This document shows positions 26,635-36,763 of a stretch of 64,000 nt of DNA, in pieces. Origin of the DNA: Thiodiazotropha sp040793985 (GTDB taxonomy: Bacteria > Pseudomonadota > Gammaproteobacteria > Chromatiales > Chromatiaceae); NCBI GenBank assembly GCA_040793985.1, contig JBFNJI010000038.1, positions 1 to 64,000 on the forward strand, written 5' to 3'. Positions within the stretch are counted from its first letter, which is position 1. Every line of letters starts with the position of its first letter. The notes under the pieces are model-generated. The model was not told the DNA's origin. It searched no databases and saw only the letters and a list, made by a program, of their open reading frames with translations. Position numbers and translations under genes: made by a program.

Positions 26635-27732
26635 TTAAGACTCGGGTCTTAGGCGCATAGCCTGGGTAATCTCATCTTCTTCGAGATCCTTCAGTACCAG
26701 ACCGTCATCACCTTTATCCACCATGATATTGAGTAGATTCATGATATTTCCGCCATAGAAGGTGCTGGCGTCGGCAGCCACCATGGAGGGATAGTTGGTA
26801 TGGCCGACAATCGTCACGCCATGCTTGACAACCACCTTATCTGCCTCGGTCAGGGGGCAGTTCCCGCCCGTTGCCGCCGCCAGGTCGATCACCACCGATC
26901 CATCGCGCATATTCTCGACCACCTCTTCGGTTACCAGGACCGGTGCCGGACGACAGGGAATCAACGCAGTGGTGATAATGATATGGGCCTTGCTCAACTC
27001 ATCGGCAAGGGCCTGCTGCTGTTTTGCCTTGGCCTCTTCCGATAGCTCTTTCGCATAACCTCCCTCGCCGGAACCGCTCTCACCGATATCGAGCTCTATC
27101 GCCTTTGCCCCAAGGGATTCGATCTGTTCCTTGGTTTCGGGACGAACATCATAGGCGAGCACTTCGGCACCGATACGTTTCGCGGTGGCGATTGCCTGCA
27201 GACCGGCGACCCCGGCGCCCAGCACAACAACCCGGGCCGGCTTGGCGGAACCCGCCGAGGTCATCATCAAGGGTAAAAAACGCCCATAGTGGAGTGCCGC
27301 TTCGATTACCGCACGATATCCCGCGATATTGCTTTGTGAAGAGAGAGCATCCATCGCCTGAGCCCTGGAGATCCTGGGAACCTTCTCCATCGCGAGATAG
27401 ACGACATCCTTATCCAGAAGGGATTTCAGGGTTTCATCAATCTCGCAGGATTCAGCATGGGCAATGAGTATTGTCCCCTTGGGAAGATCGGCTGCCTCGC
27501 TTGCGGAAGGCTTGCGTACACGAACCAGGATGTCGGCACCCATGACGTCGGCAGCGGCTACGATATCCGCACCTGCATCACGATACTGATCATCGCTGAA
27601 GTCTGCGCTTTCGCCAGCCCCCGCGGTGACCTTGATCGTAAAACCCTTAGCGGTCAGTTTTTTAACAATGTCCGGAGAAAGCGCGACACGCTTTTCCCCC
27701 GGTGCAGATTCCTTCAACAGGCCTATTTTCAT
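26635..27732 (-). CDS. pntAA: NAD(P) transhydrogenase subunit alpha part 1
   Basis: A 365-residue soluble protein, the NAD(H)-binding domain I of transhydrogenase, related to alanine dehydrogenase. It begins MKIGLLKESAPGEKRVALSPD, and contains the dinucleotide fold VVVLGAGVAGLQAIATAKRI and NYPSMVAADASTFYGGN near the end. It lacks the membrane part, which is supplied by pntAB downstream. First gene of the pnt operon, preceded by a long leader region (27733-28271). Confidence 0.95.
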   Translation of the reverse strand: MKIGLLKESAPGEKRVALSPDIVKKLTAKGFTIKVTAGAGESADFSDDQYRDAGADIVAAADVMGADILVRVRKPSASEAADLPKGTILIAHAESCEIDETLKSLLDKDVVYLAMEKVPRISRAQAMDALSSQSNIAGYRAVIEAALHYGRFLPLMMTSAGSAKPARVVVLGAGVAGLQAIATAKRIGAEVLAYDVRPETKEQIESLGAKAIELDIGESGSGEGGYAKELSEEAKAKQQQALADELSKAHIIITTALIPCRPAPVLVTEEVVENMRDGSVVIDLAAATGGNCPLTEADKVVVKHGVTIVGHTNYPSMVAADASTFYGGNIMNLLNIMVDKGDDGLVLKDLEEDEITQAMRLRPES

Positions 27733-28271
27733 CTGTTTTTTTACTCAGCCAAATTTGGATCGTATTCGTACTCTGTTAAGCGCGCTCCATTATCCAGACT
27801 AACGCCTTGATTCACAAGATTGGTTCCCGGTGACCGAAGTGCCGCTGCCGGTGTTCCCGACAACAGCTTGCCCTACTGCCCGAAAACAATATTTTTTATT
27901 TATAAATCAATTGCATATCCTGTATTCTACAAGATAACAATCGGCGCTTGAACGCTTGCTGGGGGAATCAAATACAGGTAATAAGTATAGCTAAATGTAT
28001 TCTTTTTTTGGGATTTTTTTCACATTTTTTTCCACAGTTTTTGGGGCTATAGGTCGCCGGATGGGGCCATGACCCGACTCCTTACTATCCATTGCCTCTG
28101 CAACTCAAGAAATCATCACCCTCATCCGTCACATCCTGATGCGCGGTTGTCGAGGATCAAAAATCAGCACAACGAGCTATTCAGACAACTTCTCGGAGGG
28201 AGGGTTTGGCTGCAACGTGACATGGAAAGGAATCAAAGGGCAAGTGGGTCGATCGGGTTTCGGGATCGCAC
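27733..28271. other. Intergenic region upstream of pntAA
   Basis: About 540 bases with no convincing gene. The middle (27885-28045) is AT-rich with homopolymer T/A runs (for example at 28001-28031) and is the probable pnt promoter area on the minus strand; TTGTTA with TATGCA 17 bases further is one possible -35/-10 pair, not strong. No terminator is evident after the tyrosine kinase gene. Confidence 0.4.
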
Positions 28272-29318
28272 CTAATAGTAGGTACCGTAGTAGTTGTCAC
28301 CCCTGGCTTCCCTGCTCTTGTTCAGTACCAGACCGATCGCCTTCTCATGGTCCAATCGGGAGAGCGTATCCTTGATCGCCTCAACAGGTGTCTGCCCCGC
28401 CTCAACAACAATCAAGATCTGCCCCATGTGCTGGTTGAGCACGATCGACTCGCTGGTTGAGAGGACCGGCGGTGAATCAAAGATTATAATCCTGTTCTGA
28501 TACCTGACGGCCACCTCATCCAGCAACTCCTCCATCTCCTTGCTGGCGAGCAGTTCCGTCGATTTCTCCGATCTTTTTCCGGCGGCAATGATCTTCAGCC
28601 TCGGGATCTGTGTTTCCAGTATCACGTCACCCACAGTGCAGCTCTTGTCTTCAAGCAGATCGATGAGTCCCTTCTCGTCTTCGAGACCGAGCAGTTTGCT
28701 CAGAGAGTAGCGCAGAACATCTCCATCTATAAGTAACACTGTGGAATCGAGTTCCGTGGAAATACTCAATGCCAGATTTAACGCGGTGAAGGTTTTTCCT
28801 TCCGACGGCAGTGAACTGGAGACGGAAATCAGATTACCGTGCTCTATTGGTGCAGCACCTTTCCCCAGCGCATTCATGATGAGGGGGCGCTTTATGATGC
28901 GATACTCTTCTGAGAGCTGCTTGTTGCCTGCATGGGGTACTATGTAGCCGACTCTCGAAAGGGATTCGTAATTCAGTTGAATCTTTTTCGCTTTGCCGTC
29001 ACTTAGCGAAGGTGTCTCCTTGCCCAGCGGTAGAGTCGGCTCGGCAGCCTGCGGCTCAATGCCAACAGTCGGCTCGGGAGTCAGCTGTTCACCGCCAACA
29101 GTCGGTTCGGTAGCCTCCGGTTCACCGCTGACAGCCGGTTCGGGCGCCCGCTGTTCAACGCTATCGGCCAGTGTAGTGGCTGCCTGTACCTGTGTTGCGC
29201 CTACCGGTACAGCCGGCTTTTCACGCTCTTCCGCCTCAGCCGGCTTTATCTCCCTGGTCCTGTTTTTATCCGACCTGGTTTTGGCTAACCTTTCAATGGC
29301 TTTCTCAATGCTGCTCAT
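28272..29318 (-). CDS. XrtA-associated tyrosine autokinase (BY-kinase, CpsD/Wzc-like)
   Basis: A 348-residue cytoplasmic BY-kinase that controls exopolysaccharide polymerisation by autophosphorylation. Walker A is SSSLPSEGKT (residues 167-176), Walker A' VLLIDGD (194-200), and Walker B IIIFDSPPVL. The C-terminus NYYGTYY is the Tyr cluster that becomes phosphorylated. The N-terminus starts MSSIEKAIERLAK, typical of the kinase type linked to PEP-CTERM loci. Residues 58-98 are a degenerate EPTV/EPxA repeat linker, unusual for this family. It is the last gene of the prs operon seen here. The partner Wzz-like chain-length protein is not in the window. Confidence 0.88.
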   Translation of the reverse strand: MSSIEKAIERLAKTRSDKNRTREIKPAEAEEREKPAVPVGATQVQAATTLADSVEQRAPEPAVSGEPEATEPTVGGEQLTPEPTVGIEPQAAEPTLPLGKETPSLSDGKAKKIQLNYESLSRVGYIVPHAGNKQLSEEYRIIKRPLIMNALGKGAAPIEHGNLISVSSSLPSEGKTFTALNLALSISTELDSTVLLIDGDVLRYSLSKLLGLEDEKGLIDLLEDKSCTVGDVILETQIPRLKIIAAGKRSEKSTELLASKEMEELLDEVAVRYQNRIIIFDSPPVLSTSESIVLNQHMGQILIVVEAGQTPVEAIKDTLSRLDHEKAIGLVLNKSREARGDNYYGTYY

Positions 29319-29347
29319 CTAAACCGCTTTCCTATGGCTGGGAGGTG

Positions 29348-29986
29348 TTAAAACCATGTTTCCGGAATTATCAATACATCTCCTGGCATCATCTTAACAT
29401 TAGCAGAAATATCTCCATCTCTAATCAAATCATCCAGGCGGACACGGTACTGGGTAGTTTTACCATTGACCTTCCTCACAACCGTGGCTTTGTTTCCGGC
29501 GGCGAACTCTGTCAATCCACCCACAGCGATGATGACATCGAGCAGTGTCATTCCATCCCTGTAGTTAATGGATTGTGGCTGAGAGGCCTGGCCGACCACA
29601 CGCACCTGTTCGGTATAACGACCGACGAAGTTCGTCACGCTCACCGTTACCTTGGGCGACTTGACGAATTTGGAGAGTTTTCCTTCCAGGGTTCTCGCCA
29701 AATCGGTGGGGGTTTTCCCACTCGCTGGCAGATCCTCCACCAGGGGCGTCGTGATCATACCATCGGGGCGTACCACCACTTCGGTCGACAGCTCACTGTC
29801 ACCCCAGACGAATACATTGAGGGTATCCCCGGGCCCAATCACATAGAGCGGAGAGTCCGGTCCGACCACTGTACTCGGCACCTGGCTCGACGCAGGCATC
29901 TCCGGCGGGGTTGCACAGCCCACCACCATGAGCGTCGCGAGAACCCAGAGGAAGAGTATTAATTTATTGTAACCTTTTGATAACAT
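29348..29986 (-). CDS. XrtA/PEP-CTERM system polysaccharide export lipoprotein (Wza-like)
   Basis: A 212-residue outer-membrane polysaccharide export protein. The lipoprotein signal ends VVGC (Cys24), followed by the poly_export domain beginning YVIGPGDTLNVFVWGDSELS and a SLBB domain with VRVVGQASQPQSINYRDGMTLLDVI. The C-terminus VLIIPETWF is typical of the PEP-CTERM-linked subgroup. I chose the ATG at 29984-29986, preceded by AGGAAAG; the frame is open 22 codons upstream but lacks a signal peptide there. It sits between prsT and the tyrosine kinase. Together with the kinase it marks the locus as an exopolysaccharide export unit. Confidence 0.9.
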   Translation of the reverse strand: MLSKGYNKLILFLWVLATLMVVGCATPPEMPASSQVPSTVVGPDSPLYVIGPGDTLNVFVWGDSELSTEVVVRPDGMITTPLVEDLPASGKTPTDLARTLEGKLSKFVKSPKVTVSVTNFVGRYTEQVRVVGQASQPQSINYRDGMTLLDVIIAVGGLTEFAAGNKATVVRKVNGKTTQYRVRLDDLIRDGDISANVKMMPGDVLIIPETWF

Positions 29987-30026
29987 ATTGCTTTCCTGAT
30001 ATTCAATGATGTTAATCCTAGCTATT

Positions 30027-32840
30027 CTAACCCTTAATTTGAGAGATCTCACTCAAAAGCTTCTTTGCCTCGTCTGATTCGGGAAACTCCCGATATTCAT
30101 CAATGATAGTCACTAACACCTTTTCCGCATCTTTCACCTTACCCGTTTCCGCCAGCATAACGGCATAGTGGTAAAGAATGGACGGATCCGAGGCGCCCTC
30201 CACCACCGGTCTCAAAAGTTGCAGAGCGGTCGCCGAATCTCCCGACCGATGGAGCAACCACGCATATGTATCCACCACTGCGGCTGAGCTATTACCGGAT
30301 ATATCGTAGGCCTGTTTTGCCAACTCTAGCCCCTTTTGCGGTGCCTGCTCGAAATTCAACAGTGCTGAATTGTTGAGGGCCACTATGTTTCGCGGGTTGG
30401 CCTGTAACAGATCAGCATAGAGTTTGATTGCTTTCCCCGCTTCCCCCGCCGACTGGTAGACGATTGCCAGCGCCAACTCTGCCTGTTGATGCTCTTTGTG
30501 GACTTGTTTCCATTTCGTCAGCAAATTAATTGCACTGTTATAATCGTTGTTTTTTATATACAGATCGGACAGCTGCTGCACTAACACGAAAGGTCCTTGC
30601 GGCGTAGCATGGGCATCAAGCACCTTGATAGCCTTCTCCCGTTCCCCCCTTGCCTCATGGTAGTTGGCTTGCAGTGTGATCCCCACAAATCGGGTCTTGT
30701 TGTCATCCAACAGTCTGTTAATGATCATCTCCGCCTGTTGGTGATTGCCCGCCCCCATTTCCAACTTGTAACGCAACAGTTTGCCTTTTAGGTTCGCCGG
30801 GTTCTCGGTTTCCAGCTTTTGCAGGGTTTCACGTGCGGCGTCTACATCACCCCGCGAAGCCTGAAGATCAGCAAGTTGTAGATAGGCCATCTCGTTCTGC
30901 GGATTATCCTCCAACAGCTTTCTGATCGTCGCTTCGGCCTCGTCGTAGTTACCTCCCTGTTGCTCGAGCATGGCCAACATGGACCTGATGGCAGGGTTAC
31001 CGCTCTCTTGCAGGCTCTTGTCGTCGAGGTAGACTGCCGCCTTTTCAGGCTCCTTTCTGCGCAGATGGTATCTCGCAAGTATGACCCTCGGGAGCCATGG
31101 ATTGTGCCCGGACTCAACCGCTTTCTCCAACCAACCCAGGGCCTCTTTCTGCTTGCCCGAGCGTTCGCTTATCTGTGCCAGCAGCATCATTGCATTGACG
31201 TTCTGCGGTTCCCTCGCCAGGACCAGATTCAGCCTATCGCCAGCTGCGATCAAACGGCCGTCTTCCAGATCCATTCTTGCAAGCGCAAGCTGACCGGGAA
31301 TGAATGCGGAATTTGCATTTACGGCATCGGTCAAATAACGTCGTGCGCTGGTACGATTTCCCGAATTGAGTTCAATAAGAGCGCGTAGATGAAGATCCTC
31401 GGTACGCCCACCCTCCCTTTCCAAGAGTTGATCGGAAAGCTTGCGTGCCGAAACGAAATCCCCTTTTTTTATGTAGGAAAGGATCAATAACGTATCTCTT
31501 TTGCTGGACTGGCCAACCCATTTATCCTCCAACTCGGTTATCGCCTCATCCACCGCTCCGTGATTGATGTAGAGTTGCGCCAGCTCCTCGCGGATACGGG
31601 TATCGCCGGGGTTGGCCTTGGCGGCCTTCTTAAGAAAATCTATACCCCTGGAATATTCACCCGATTGACTGGCCGCCAAACCAATCATGGTCATGATCTG
31701 CTCATCGTTGCTAGCGGCGTCACCCGATTCCAATAATGCCAAGGCTTCCCTGGGTTTATCCAGCCGCAGTTTGATTTCCCCGAGTAGCTTTCTTGCCACG
31801 AGGTGAGTTGGCACCTGGTTGACATATCTGGTCAGCAGGATATTCGCCTGCTCAAGGTTGTCTTCAGAAAATTGCAGTGCCCCAAGCAGCAGCAGTGTAG
31901 GCAGATGGTTCGGTATCGCCGCATGCACCTCGGACAATTTGGTGATCGCGTTATCGTAATCCTGTTTCAGATAGGAATGGAGTCCGGAGAGATAGGTAAC
32001 GAGGGGGTTCTTCTTATATTTTGATTCAAGTTCAGCAATATATACCGCACCCTCGTCCAGTTTCTCCATGTGAAACATGAGGTGAACAAGACTGACTTTT
32101 ATCTGATATGCATCTTTCTGCGGATCGTCCGGGCCTATCTCATTGAGTGCGGCCTGGTAGAATTCAACGGCCTTGTCATTATCTTCCAGCTTGGCGTACA
32201 TGGCGGCCAGGTCACGCAAGGTTTTGTAGTCTTTCTTGTCAACCTGCAACGCCTGCTGCAAATACTCCACTGCTTCCGCATTGTCGTTCTTGATTCTGGC
32301 CGCGTTGGCCAAGGTACGCAATGCAGTGACACTGTTGCGATCCGTTTCCAGTAGCTTCCTGGCAAGTTCCACACCCTTATCGACTTTCTTTTCGAATAGA
32401 TATGAATGCGAAACCACACCTAACGCTGTTTTCGGCTCAACCTCGCCAAAACCTCCCTCTTCGTACTTCTCGATAATCTCCTGGTGTTTGCCCTGTAATT
32501 CCCATGAGGTCATGAGCATGGTTTGCGTGTCGACAGAGGGCGGTGAAGATTTTGCAACCCATTCGATCTCCTTTTCCGCCGAAGCACCATCGCTTCTTTT
32601 CAAATAAGATCTGGCCAACAGTTTTCTGGCATCGATATTATTCGTATTATTCTGAAGTAGCTGCTTGAGTTCGATAATCGCTTTTGAGTAGTTGCCGTTA
32701 TCATAACTCGCCTGGGCCGACGCAAGCGCTTCCTGCTCAGTCGGACCAACACTGCAGGCAGCGATCAACAGCAATAGCGGGATAGCACATACATATACCA
32801 AGATGTAAACGGATCTTGGATTTCTAACTGCATTCGTCAT
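30027..32840 (-). CDS. prsT: PEP-CTERM system TPR lipoprotein PrsT
   Basis: A 937-residue TPR-rich protein, the length and position expected of PrsT (XrtA-associated). The signal is a lipobox, LLLLIAACS, with Cys29, so it is probably anchored in the outer membrane or periplasmic face. At least 15 consecutive TPR units run from about residue 35 to the end (for example KAIIELKQLLQNNTNN, AVEYLQQALQVDKKDY, AIKLYADLLQANPRN). The start at ATG 32838-32840 is chosen since it places the signal peptide correctly; the ribosome site is weak. It follows prsR by about 55 bp. The family is thought to act in exopolysaccharide assembly alongside exosortase. Confidence 0.9.
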   Translation of the reverse strand: MTNAVRNPRSVYILVYVCAIPLLLLIAACSVGPTEQEALASAQASYDNGNYSKAIIELKQLLQNNTNNIDARKLLARSYLKRSDGASAEKEIEWVAKSSPPSVDTQTMLMTSWELQGKHQEIIEKYEEGGFGEVEPKTALGVVSHSYLFEKKVDKGVELARKLLETDRNSVTALRTLANAARIKNDNAEAVEYLQQALQVDKKDYKTLRDLAAMYAKLEDNDKAVEFYQAALNEIGPDDPQKDAYQIKVSLVHLMFHMEKLDEGAVYIAELESKYKKNPLVTYLSGLHSYLKQDYDNAITKLSEVHAAIPNHLPTLLLLGALQFSEDNLEQANILLTRYVNQVPTHLVARKLLGEIKLRLDKPREALALLESGDAASNDEQIMTMIGLAASQSGEYSRGIDFLKKAAKANPGDTRIREELAQLYINHGAVDEAITELEDKWVGQSSKRDTLLILSYIKKGDFVSARKLSDQLLEREGGRTEDLHLRALIELNSGNRTSARRYLTDAVNANSAFIPGQLALARMDLEDGRLIAAGDRLNLVLAREPQNVNAMMLLAQISERSGKQKEALGWLEKAVESGHNPWLPRVILARYHLRRKEPEKAAVYLDDKSLQESGNPAIRSMLAMLEQQGGNYDEAEATIRKLLEDNPQNEMAYLQLADLQASRGDVDAARETLQKLETENPANLKGKLLRYKLEMGAGNHQQAEMIINRLLDDNKTRFVGITLQANYHEARGEREKAIKVLDAHATPQGPFVLVQQLSDLYIKNNDYNSAINLLTKWKQVHKEHQQAELALAIVYQSAGEAGKAIKLYADLLQANPRNIVALNNSALLNFEQAPQKGLELAKQAYDISGNSSAAVVDTYAWLLHRSGDSATALQLLRPVVEGASDPSILYHYAVMLAETGKVKDAEKVLVTIIDEYREFPESDEAKKLLSEISQIKG

Positions 32841-32896
32841 AACTGGGGTACCACCACATTCAGTCGTGTCAGATATTATCACTTCACGGTGTTGCA

Positions 32897-34258
32897 CTAT
32901 TTTAAACCGTATTTATTGACCAGATCATACAAGGTGGGTCGGCTCACTCCCAGGAGATCTGCCGCCTTGGAGACATTGCCACCAACGAAACTCATTGCCC
33001 TGATGATCGCTGTCGCCTCAGCCTGCTCCCGGACCATCCTCAAATTGACCGGCATGACATCCTCGCTGCTCTCCGTCAATTGCAGCTCGCTTGGTGTAAT
33101 CAATTGATCATCAGCCATGACGACGGAACGTTTTATCCTGTTTTCTAGCTCTCGAACATTGCCAGGCCAGGCATAACCTTCGATTGCCTTCAATGCCTCC
33201 TTGGTAAAACCATTGACTTTCGAGGCGTTTTGCTTGGCATACTTCTTCAGGAAGGACCATGCCAACAGGACAGCATCTCCCGCACGTTCCCGAAGGGGCG
33301 GAATGTTGATTGTGATTTCACTGATGCGATAATAGAGATCCTCACGAAATTCACCCTGCGCAATTTTCTCTTCTAAATCCTGATTGGTCGCACAGACAAC
33401 CCTGACATCAACCGGTATTTCATCCCTGCCGCCGATTCTTTCGATAACCCGCTCCTGCAGAAAGCGCAACATCTTCGCTTGCAACCCTATCGGCATGTCA
33501 CCGATCTCATCAAGAAACAGGGTTCCCCCGGTTGCCGTTTCGATCTTTCCAATGGTTCTTTTCGCGGCGCCGGTAAATGCGCCTTTCTCATAACCATACA
33601 GCTCGCTTTCCAGGAGGTTTTCCGGAATAGACGCACAGTTTATGGCGACGAATTTCTCGTCCTTTCTGTCACTCAAGCCGTGGATAGCGCGGGCGAGCAC
33701 CTCCTTTCCCGTCCCGCTCTCGCCAAGCAACAGGGCGGTTATGTCGGTGGGGCTTATCTTCTCGATGATACGGCAGATCTCCAGCATTTGAGGACTATTC
33801 GCAATTACACCGTCCAGTGGCGAGTTACGTTGTATGTTGTATAGCCTGCGGTTCTCCTCCTCCAGACTGTGGACATGGAATGCACGTTCGATAATGATTC
33901 GCAAAACATCGGGATCAATCGGTTTTTGATAGTAATCGTAGGCGCCCAGATCTATTGACTTGAGGGCATTCTCGCGGTCGTCGTTTCCCGTCACCACGAT
34001 AACTTTAGTTTGTGGAATCAAACTCAATATCTCTTGCAGTGTGGCAAACCCCTCGCTGACATTGGTCGGATCCGGGGGCAGTCCGAGATCAAGGGTAACC
34101 ACAGCAGCGGATGTCTTTCGAAGACAGCTTATGGCACTCTTTCTATCACCTACGATGTGTACATCATAACCGTCGAAACTCCATTTGAGCTGGCTCTGAA
34201 GGCCCGGGTCATCCTCAACAATTATCAGTGATTTCAACTGACTATTCGCTTTACTCAC
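32897..34258 (-). CDS. prsR: PEP-CTERM-box response regulator PrsR (sigma-54 activator)
   Basis: A 453-residue NtrC-type regulator. Receiver domain with EDD near residue 15-17 and the phosphoacceptor Asp57 in TLDLGLPPD; the AAA+ domain has Walker A GESGTGKE (179-186), the sigma-54 contact loop GAFTGA (226-231) and Walker B GGTLFLDEIGD; the C-terminal Fis-like helix-turn-helix reads NVSKAADLLGVSRPTLYDLV. All functional motifs are intact. It overlaps prsK by 4 bp (ATGA). It should activate sigma-54 promoters of PEP-CTERM and exopolysaccharide genes; a matching promoter exists at 55576-55590 in this window. Confidence 0.94.
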   Translation of the reverse strand: MSKANSQLKSLIIVEDDPGLQSQLKWSFDGYDVHIVGDRKSAISCLRKTSAAVVTLDLGLPPDPTNVSEGFATLQEILSLIPQTKVIVVTGNDDRENALKSIDLGAYDYYQKPIDPDVLRIIIERAFHVHSLEEENRRLYNIQRNSPLDGVIANSPQMLEICRIIEKISPTDITALLLGESGTGKEVLARAIHGLSDRKDEKFVAINCASIPENLLESELYGYEKGAFTGAAKRTIGKIETATGGTLFLDEIGDMPIGLQAKMLRFLQERVIERIGGRDEIPVDVRVVCATNQDLEEKIAQGEFREDLYYRISEITINIPPLRERAGDAVLLAWSFLKKYAKQNASKVNGFTKEALKAIEGYAWPGNVRELENRIKRSVVMADDQLITPSELQLTESSEDVMPVNLRMVREQAEATAIIRAMSFVGGNVSKAADLLGVSRPTLYDLVNKYGLK

Positions 34259-36366
34259 AACTCTGCCTCTGTCGTGTCCGATATCTGATTTTCTGTGGCC
34301 TGCTGTACCGCCTCGAGTGGGATGGTAATCTCAAACCTTGTCCCGACGTCCTTAGCACTCTCCACCCTCATACCTCCTTTTAGGGAATTCACATATTCCC
34401 TGGTCTCATAGACCCCTATTCCCATGCCTGCATTTCCTTTTGTGGTTTGAAACGGTCGAAACAGCCTCTCCTTGATGAACACCTCGTCCATGCCAACCCC
34501 GTTGTCTTCTATGATGATCAACGCATTGTCACCCTGTCGATCCACAGTAACTTCCACTTTACCATCTTCACTCGACGCCTCCTGAGCATTTTTAATCATA
34601 TGCACCATAATCGCGGTAAACCGGTCCTTGTCGGCAATCGTCTTCAGATAGTTGGCCTTGATCGTCAGCTGAGGCTTGGGCAAGTAGGCATAGAGTTCAT
34701 TGACCGCCTGGGCAACCGACTCTTCCACGTAAAATTGTTTTGATTTCGTAGACTCGAATCGTCCTTGTCGCAGCTGGGTGAGTAATCGTCCCATTTTATT
34801 CACTGCATTACCAATGGTGTTGACAGCGTCGTCCATGAAGGCTGGATTGTCCCTATGCCTTTCGGCATTCTTTACCACCAATTCCAATTGGGCTATCAGA
34901 TTTTTCAGGTCATGCACCACAAAAGCCGAGAGTCTGTTGAAGGCCTCAAACTGGTTGGCCTGATTCAATGCCTCCGAGGTTTGCAACAACGCCAAATAAC
35001 TCCCCGCCTGCTTCGCTGATGCCTTGATGAGATCCCTGTCCTCCCAATTGATGGACTTGGATAGCTTAGGTCGAGTGAGCAAGACAAAACCGAGCAGATC
35101 TTCATGGTGCTTAATCGGTACGATCAACCAGGACCCATCCACACTGATAAGTTCCGGGTCCAGCTTCAAGCCGTCGTAGCGCTCCGGGAATTTTTTGTAT
35201 TCGATAATATCGACTATCCAATCACTCTTGAAAAAGTAGTTGACCAACGGATTCTCTGGATTGAAGACGATAGCTATCGGAGGGGCCTTCCATTGACTGA
35301 CACACTGATAACTGCCGGCATGGCCCAACATCCACAAGTAGCCCCCTCCTGCATCGACCGAGTCAGCGATCGCCTGAATCACCCGGGTCCGAACCTCTTT
35401 GCCCCCTCGACCGTCGGAGAGGGTTTGCACCACCCGCAGCCACTCGTCTCGCCAGTCATACTTGTAACTAAAAAAGTGCTTATTAACAAAGACTTTTAAC
35501 TTTGATCTCAGATTTCCCGAGAACAGCAGGGTGGCCAGGAAAATGATTCCTGCAAACACAAAGACAACCTGGGTCGCCTTTCCCCAGCTACCCCCGTAAT
35601 AGCGAATGTAATAGCCAAACGCCGCCATCGCCACCAAGTAGGCACCGGCGGCGATGATGGTTGTAGCGTGGAAAACCACCTGTTTGGAAACGAAAACACG
35701 TACCGACCAACTTGGATTTCTCGTCGCTGCGATTGCCACGAAGGGCACGGCAAGCGAACTGGTCAGCCCCCTTGCCTGCCAGAGCGTGGCATCCACCCGG
35801 TGGAACAACAGCGCCTCGGCGTAAAGGAAAAAGTCATATACGAACAGTATTCCCATGCCGAGGTAGAGATATTTGACGGCCCAGCGCATCTCTGGCCTTG
35901 TACTGCGGTAGAGTTGCTCGATCAGGGTAAGGCCGGTTATGGCAAAGCCGAGGTATCCCACCAAAGGCAAACTGACATTGCCGCTCCAGGCACGCAGCAT
36001 TGGGCTGAATTGAATCAGCGGCTCGATCGCTATCAACAATACCGAGCCCAGGAGAATGATGAACGGTATGCGTACCAGATTCCGCGGCTTATCCCCGCTC
36101 GCCTTGTCCAGGTTGTTCAGCAATCGAAACAGAAAGCCAAACCATGCAATGTTTCTTGCGATTTCAAGGAGTTGATAGACAGTGGTGGAAAGTGTTGATT
36201 CATGGACCTGATAAATGACAGCAGCCAGTGCCCAGCAGCTCGTGGTGAATGAGGCGACGAGCAGATAGATCCCCTCTATCCGCCCACGCCAACTGGTCAG
36301 AAGCATTACGCTGAAGAGCAGGAAGAGAGCGGCCGAGATGGCATATCCTATTATTCCGATACTCAA
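34255..36366 (-). CDS. prsK: PEP-CTERM system histidine kinase PrsK
   Basis: A 703-residue sensor kinase. The N-terminal third has about eight to ten membrane segments (from ISAALFLLFSVMLLTSW to about residue 290), followed by a GAF-like domain at about 310-470, then the phosphorylation site VVHDLKN with His485 and an HATPase_c domain: MIKNAQEASSEDGKVEV, IIEDNGVGMD, GNAGMGIGVYETREYV. The motif HDLKN rather than HExxN is typical of this kinase group. It is the first gene of the operon prsK-prsR-prsT-export-kinase. The gene is divergent from the T2SS operon, with about 400 bp between. Confidence 0.93.
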   Translation of the reverse strand: MSIGIIGYAISAALFLLFSVMLLTSWRGRIEGIYLLVASFTTSCWALAAVIYQVHESTLSTTVYQLLEIARNIAWFGFLFRLLNNLDKASGDKPRNLVRIPFIILLGSVLLIAIEPLIQFSPMLRAWSGNVSLPLVGYLGFAITGLTLIEQLYRSTRPEMRWAVKYLYLGMGILFVYDFFLYAEALLFHRVDATLWQARGLTSSLAVPFVAIAATRNPSWSVRVFVSKQVVFHATTIIAAGAYLVAMAAFGYYIRYYGGSWGKATQVVFVFAGIIFLATLLFSGNLRSKLKVFVNKHFFSYKYDWRDEWLRVVQTLSDGRGGKEVRTRVIQAIADSVDAGGGYLWMLGHAGSYQCVSQWKAPPIAIVFNPENPLVNYFFKSDWIVDIIEYKKFPERYDGLKLDPELISVDGSWLIVPIKHHEDLLGFVLLTRPKLSKSINWEDRDLIKASAKQAGSYLALLQTSEALNQANQFEAFNRLSAFVVHDLKNLIAQLELVVKNAERHRDNPAFMDDAVNTIGNAVNKMGRLLTQLRQGRFESTKSKQFYVEESVAQAVNELYAYLPKPQLTIKANYLKTIADKDRFTAIMVHMIKNAQEASSEDGKVEVTVDRQGDNALIIIEDNGVGMDEVFIKERLFRPFQTTKGNAGMGIGVYETREYVNSLKGGMRVESAKDVGTRFEITIPLEAVQQATENQISDTTEAEL

Positions 36367-36763
36367 GCAGCTGATCCTCTCTGGAGACTCCTACACCTTC
36401 AGGCAAAATGAACTTTTTTGCCGCCCGGAGGTACGTAATAGCTTATATGCTCGCGACACCACACCCTGGCAGCACTCCTGAATGGCTGTAAGAATCTATT
36501 GTTATTCAATGGCTATCAGATAGTGTAACGACAGCGATGGGCGATGATTTAGATAAATGATATATGGGATGGTGAACTGATTCACCCCTTCAAATCGGAT
36601 TTAACAATGAACCTAGATTCTGTAGCAGAATCCCTCGATAATAGCCCACCACAAAACAGATTCCATCCATAGCAGGTTCGAAACCATGATGAAATATGCA
36701 GCACTAAGCGTCAATCCCAGCCTCCCGGCACATGCAAGGACCGGACAGAGGGCAATAAATCGT
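36367..36763. other. Divergent intergenic region between prsK and gspG
   Basis: About 400 bases that must hold both the prsK and the gspG promoters. I see no gene and no clear sigma-54 -24/-12 pair here. The stretch 36480-36610 is AT-richer than its surroundings and carries several near-consensus TATAAT-like hexamers, none with a convincing partner. Confidence 0.4.
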
